32,972 bases of DNA from a virus, in the IMG/VR virus record IMGVR_UViG_3300042691_021369, positions 1 to 32,972 of that record; one strand, 5' to 3'. Of this stretch, positions 30,124-32,972 are shown piece by piece. Under the pieces are notes generated by a model. That model saw nothing but the letters and a program-made list of their open reading frames with translations. It had not been told where the DNA came from and ran no database searches. How positions within the stretch are numbered: position 1 is the stretch's first letter; each line of letters opens with the position of its first letter. The position numbers were made by a program, and so were the translations under genes.

Positions 30124-30555
30124 TCAAATAGGTCTTAAGACCATTGCGACAACATCTACTGATACTGTCTTAGTACCTTTACCTTTATTTACTGCATATA
30201 TTGTTGGCGTATTAGCTTTAACTTTAGATACGCTTACAGTAATATTATCATCTGCTGTTAATGTACTTCTAATGCTTACATTTACAAATACTTTTCCGCT
30301 TGTAATTTCATCATATGTAAATTTATCTCCAAAATTAAATGGATGTGTAGCCAATTTACCTGCACCCAATTTTTCAAAAGTATGGGCAAGCGTGAAAAAT
30401 ACTGGAGTTGCAGAATTTCCATCACCATCTGTTTGATTTGCTACAGATGTCATTTGATATAGGCTATCAATATTTTGAGCAAGCTTATTTAATTTGACTG
30501 GATCTAATGGTTCCCCGTCATTAAATGTAACTACTTGGTGCTGATTGGCTGCCAT
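30124..30555 (-). CDS. Probable virion structural protein
   Basis: 143 aa with a small helical N-terminal part (DPVKLNKLAQNIDSLY), followed by a beta-rich domain (VFVNVSIRSTLTADDNITVSVSK) ending in a strand. Short beta-rich proteins at the end of a structural run are typical of tail or head decoration proteins. The stop lies 17 nt before the terminators. The assignment is by pattern and position, not by a recognised family. Confidence 0.6.
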   Translation of the reverse strand: MAANQHQVVTFNDGEPLDPVKLNKLAQNIDSLYQMTSVANQTDGDGNSATPVFFTLAHTFEKLGAGKLATHPFNFGDKFTYDEITSGKVFVNVSIRSTLTADDNITVSVSKVKANTPTIYAVNKGKGTKTVSVDVVAMVLRPI

Positions 30556-30953
30556 TATAGACTTTCTCCTATATCGTGTGCTTTTATTTCCGCCTCAGAA
30601 ACTTCAATTAGATTAGATCTATCTAGACCATATCTATTAAATATATCTGGGTCCACAATATGCCGTAGCTTATTTTGTGAAACTAAATACATTTTACCAT
30701 CGGCAATGTTTTTTATCAAGGTTCCGTCTCTAAAACCTAGTTTACCTACTAATTTAATACCAGACAATGCCGACTCAGTTGCCTTTACTGTTGTAAAGTT
30801 CCAAGATCTAGTTGCTCTTTCAGATATCAACTTATATCTTTTTCCGTCTTTAATCCAATAAGTTTCTTTATCGGTCTGGACGGCAATGCCTGATGGGAAA
30901 TTAGTCGGTTGTGAGATTACTGAGATGTTCTTCGTACTGTTGAACAGCTTCAT
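30555..30953 (-). CDS. Repeat-containing protein, possible tail or surface component
   Basis: 132 aa from ATG 30953. It has two related units, YWIKDGKRYKLISERATRSW and YLVSQNKLRHIVDPDIFNRY, each a beta-strand pair with a helix, like the short repeats in secreted actinobacterial surface proteins. A start at 31031 would overlap the coiled-coil gene by 131 nt; 30953 has AGG 6 nt upstream and overlaps 53 nt. It ends in TAATG with the next gene. Confidence 0.6.
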   Translation of the reverse strand: MKLFNSTKNISVISQPTNFPSGIAVQTDKETYWIKDGKRYKLISERATRSWNFTTVKATESALSGIKLVGKLGFRDGTLIKNIADGKMYLVSQNKLRHIVDPDIFNRYGLDRSNLIEVSEAEIKAHDIGESL

Positions 30954-31086
30954 CCTTAGCCTGCTTTTCTTCAATAAGTTTAGTAATTTCTGCCCGTAAT
31001 ACTGCAATTTGAGTTTCATAATTAGATACAATTTCTCCGATACGTTGCTGTAGGGCGGTAATTATTAGTTCCGCTTTTTCTGCCAT
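30901..31086 (-). CDS. Short coiled-coil protein
   Basis: 61 aa made almost wholly of a charged heptad-repeat helix (ALQQRIGEIVSNYETQIAVL). AGGAAA precedes ATG 31086. It overlaps the downstream gene's start by 53 nt in another frame. It may be a virion or scaffold peptide. Confidence 0.6.
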   Translation of the reverse strand: MAEKAELIITALQQRIGEIVSNYETQIAVLRAEITKLIEEKQAKDEAVQQYEEHLSNLTTD

Positions 31087-31094
31087 TTATTTTC

Positions 31095-31310
31095 CTATTC
31101 TGATTCTACTTCTGTTCTTTCTGTTAAAAGAGCAGTCTTCTTTGCAGTTGCTGCAGTAATTCTATTATTTATAGACGCAATAGATACTGTGTCTGGTGAC
31201 TCAACAGCTTGTGCCTCAATAAGATCTAACTCAGATCCATAGATAGAATATTCAATATTTCTAAGGTGCTGATCAATAATTGATAGCTTATCTTCTTTTG
31301 ATAGACTCAT
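31095..31310 (-). CDS. Hypothetical helical protein
   Basis: 71 aa, two helices (KEDKLSIIDQHLRNIEYSI and ASINNRITAATAKKTALLTE). AGGAGG precedes the ATG. It has its own promoter. No family is recognised. It precedes a second small helical gene, so both may be scaffold or tail accessory peptides. Confidence 0.6.
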   Translation of the reverse strand: MSLSKEDKLSIIDQHLRNIEYSIYGSELDLIEAQAVESPDTVSIASINNRITAATAKKTALLTERTEVESE

Positions 31311-31327
31311 AATGTCCTCCTTTTCCT

Positions 31328-31355
31328 ATTATACCACTGGGGATACTTTTTTCAA
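31328..31355 (-). promoter_or_regulatory. Promoter for the 71-aa helical protein gene
   Basis: TTGAAA (31350-31355), a 16-nt spacer and TATAAT (31328-31333). The TAA of the upstream glycosyltransferase is inside TATAAT. AGGAGG lies between the start site and ATG 31310. Confidence 0.65.
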
Positions 31356-32234
31356 AGTAAAATCTATACCAGCAAATTGCTCGTATTCCTCTAGTGTTCT
31401 TACCGAGCCCAAAGCATCTGGCCCAATTATTTTATTTTTGATTATTTCAGATAGTTTAAATTTAGATCTCATATCTAAATTCATTACTTCTTTTGGAAAA
31501 TCTTCTCCAGTTTGCCTTCTTAAGTTTTTTTCTTTTATGCTTGAATCATAATAAAGGTGATATATGTTTTGCTCTTTAGGTAATAATAAATCATATCCAT
31601 GAGTGTATAGTCTCAAAGCTATTAAAATTTCTTCCCCCCAAAAATAGATGTCTTTGTTTGGCTTAATTGAAGCTATATTTCCATTTGAGAATATTGACGC
31701 AGCAGATACAGATCTTGTAAAAATATTTTCTTGCGGATTAGCTACAGCTCTTTGATGGGGAATAAAATTATTATCTTCAAAGCTTAGCTCTTGAATAAAG
31801 TCTGTATACGATACGTGTGTTTTTTCATTTAATATGTTCAATACATTATCTTTATATTCATAAGCACCAGGATAACAAGATATAACTGGATTTAAACCTA
31901 TTTCATAATAAAAATTATAATTTTCTATTAGAGACTTGTCCCAGTTTTTTTCAAATCTGGTGTGAGAATCTATCTGCAAATAAAAATCTTCTCCATTGTA
32001 AAATTCATTTGCTAAATATCTTGAAATACCGACTCCAATATTATCTGGGGCTTTACTAATTTTAATTTTAACATTATTAAAATTTGGTATGTCTATATCA
32101 TTATTTTTATAATATGATAAATGAACTCCAAAATTAATCTGATTTTCTCCAGAACTTTTATTCATTGCATCTCTTATAGTTCTACCTAATTCATAGTCAT
32201 GATAAGCTGGAATCTGAACAAATATTGAGGACAT
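31329..32234 (-). CDS. GlcNAc-type glycosyltransferase (PF11397-like)
   Basis: 301 aa from ATG 32234. SIFVQIPAYHDYELGRTI (3-20) is the GT-A N-terminal strand with the nucleotide-sugar pocket. LQIDSHTRF (87-95) holds the DxH metal site (D89, H91) and FWGEE (198-202) the conserved acidic segment, as in Skp1-like GlcNAc transferases (GT60). It could glycosylate a virion protein or a host surface acceptor. I prefer 32234 over 32240 because it forms a TAATG overlap with the upstream stop. Confidence 0.88.
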   Translation of the reverse strand: MSSIFVQIPAYHDYELGRTIRDAMNKSSGENQINFGVHLSYYKNNDIDIPNFNNVKIKISKAPDNIGVGISRYLANEFYNGEDFYLQIDSHTRFEKNWDKSLIENYNFYYEIGLNPVISCYPGAYEYKDNVLNILNEKTHVSYTDFIQELSFEDNNFIPHQRAVANPQENIFTRSVSAASIFSNGNIASIKPNKDIYFWGEEILIALRLYTHGYDLLLPKEQNIYHLYYDSSIKEKNLRRQTGEDFPKEVMNLDMRSKFKLSEIIKNKIIGPDALGSVRTLEEYEQFAGIDFTLKKVSPVV

Positions 32235-32533
32235 TACCATTTACCTATTGGGCAGGAGGCATGCTTAACTTTTGTTTTTAATGCCATAAAGCATCCACAT
32301 TTTTTACATTGCTTAGTTAATTTTATTAACTCTGGACATTGTAGGCAAATATCATATCTACTATTAGCTACAGATTCTTCTGCACGATCATTTGGATTTA
32401 AAATATCCCATGGACGTGCATCCCTATCTTCCTGAGAATTACTGTCTTCTTGGGCTGGTAAATTTTTTGCAGCCTCTTCTAACTCTCTTTGCTTTTTTTC
32501 TTTAAACAATTCCCATTTACTTTTTTCTGTCAT
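32234..32533 (-). CDS. Cys-rich zinc-binding phage protein
   Basis: 99 aa. An acidic helical N-terminus leads to a Cys cluster, C63, C66, C76, C79, C81 and C94, within RYDICLQCPELIKLTKQC and what follows. I recall this module upstream of glycosyltransferases and structural genes in phages. The gene is coupled to both neighbours. Confidence 0.7.
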   Translation of the reverse strand: MTEKSKWELFKEKKQRELEEAAKNLPAQEDSNSQEDRDARPWDILNPNDRAEESVANSRYDICLQCPELIKLTKQCKKCGCFMALKTKVKHASCPIGKW

Positions 32534-32922
32534 TCCATTTCTCCTGGTATTACAAACTCTCCATTAATATACTTCCACCCTGGAATAATGTATTCAGCAT
32601 ATTTATTCTCTCCAGTATAGCCAACCACCTTAGCGTCTGAAAGCAATATAGAGTATACCATTTCATCACAAACTAAAGTATCTATAATCTCATTGTCTTT
32701 AATTAAATCTATATAAAAATTACCATTATTTTCTGGTGTAGGAGATTCTCTAAATTCTTGAATTGTTTCCATGAAGTCAGCAAACCACCTATCTGTAGCC
32801 ATAGTTAATACCACTTCAGAATCAATAATGAAGGCCAAAGGTTTACCGCCCTCTATATTATTGTCTATCCTATTTTGTTTTACTCCAGGAGTAGACCAGT
32901 CTACATCTTTATATATAATCAT
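32530..32922 (-). CDS. Hypothetical protein, possible virion accessory
   Basis: 130 aa, alpha/beta, with ATDRWFADFM and GWKYINGEFVIPGEME at the end. No family is recognised. A -10 box with matching -35 lies 6 nt upstream of ATG 32922, and the ATG also overlaps the upstream stop (ATGA). It can thus be made both by coupling and from its own leaderless mRNA. Confidence 0.65.
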   Translation of the reverse strand: MIIYKDVDWSTPGVKQNRIDNNIEGGKPLAFIIDSEVVLTMATDRWFADFMETIQEFRESPTPENNGNFYIDLIKDNEIIDTLVCDEMVYSILLSDAKVVGYTGENKYAEYIIPGWKYINGEFVIPGEME

Positions 32923-32972
32923 TTTAGTATTCTATCATTTCTATTTAAATCTGTAAAGGGCTTATACATAGC
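32919..32972 (-). CDS. 3' end of a truncated gene, product unknown
   Basis: The last 17 codons of an upstream gene enter from the right edge (ending DLNRNDRILK) and stop at TGA 32919-32921, overlapping the next ATG. The product is not identifiable. Confidence 0.65.
   Translation of the reverse strand, partial: AMYKPFTDLNRNDRILK
32929..32957 (-). promoter_or_regulatory. Promoter for leaderless gene at the right edge
   Basis: TTTACA (32952-32957), a 17-nt spacer and TAGAAT (32929-32934), with 6 nt to ATG 32922. The promoter lies inside the 3' end of the truncated gene. Confidence 0.7.

Noticed and set aside
1-32972. Prophage signs such as integrase, attachment site or repressor
   Set aside because: No integrase or convincing att-like repeat was found. 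The HTH proteins are not clear lysogeny repressors. The window cannot exclude such genes elsewhere.

Overview
The window is a 33 kb slice of a tailed double-stranded DNA phage genome (Caudoviricetes) that most likely infects an actinobacterium. It carries large and small terminase subunits, a CHAP endolysin with holin candidates, and a phage replisome. It has no integrase, ribosomal gene or tRNA that I can see. Three things point to an actinobacterial host: a WhiB-family iron-sulfur regulator, a MSMEG_6728-like pyrimidine-dimer glycosylase, and many promoters placed so that transcription would start at the start codon (leaderless mRNA, common in that phylum). The low GC, and secreted proteins with an Ala/Lys coiled-coil tail, suggest a freshwater low-GC lineage such as Nanopelagicales (acI). 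That last step is inference.

Every gene is on the minus strand, so transcription runs from high to low coordinates. In that order: (1) 32972-30124 is the end of a virion or accessory module, with a GlcNAc-type glycosyltransferase, Cys-rich and coiled-coil proteins and probable structural proteins, closed by two tandem hairpin terminators (30059-30107). (2) 30042-19033 is replication and recombination: metallophosphoesterase, zinc-ribbon and helix-turn-helix (HTH) proteins, DnaB-like helicase, DnaG-like primase, gp32-like ssDNA-binding protein, a DnaE-type polymerase with an apparently intact PHP site, MazG-like pyrophosphohydrolase, RecA, an Hjc-like nuclease and two membrane miniproteins (one XapX). 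(3) 19040-15527 holds a Cas4-like Fe-S nuclease, a RuvC-like resolvase, small zinc and HTH proteins, a GT32 glycosyltransferase, a sugar nucleotidyltransferase and a DUF1599-type protein. (4) 15493-12196 holds the terminase subunits and an HNH endonuclease. (5) 12187-6741 holds Hsp20, an FmdB-type zinc ribbon, a 663-aa secreted PA14/coiled-coil protein, membrane proteins, a lipoprotein, the endolysin and a head-region protein. (6) 6665-1 is an accessory block: WhiB, a proteasome-like Ntn hydrolase, a secreted S8 protease, pyrimidine-dimer glycosylase, thioredoxin, a secreted coiled-coil protein and small DNA- or metal-binding proteins.

Genes are packed with ATGA, TAATG and similar overlaps. 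Several real genes are shorter than 60 codons. About ten genes have a sigma70-like -10 box 6-9 nt upstream of the start codon, often overlapping the upstream gene's stop codon, and six of these have a -35 hexamer at 17-18 nt. Several longer leaders begin with a hairpin right after the -10 box. The less ordinary content is this promoter architecture, the proteasome-like protein whose start is fixed by its promoter, the structured leader at 11403-11499, and the cluster of secreted and proteolytic functions.
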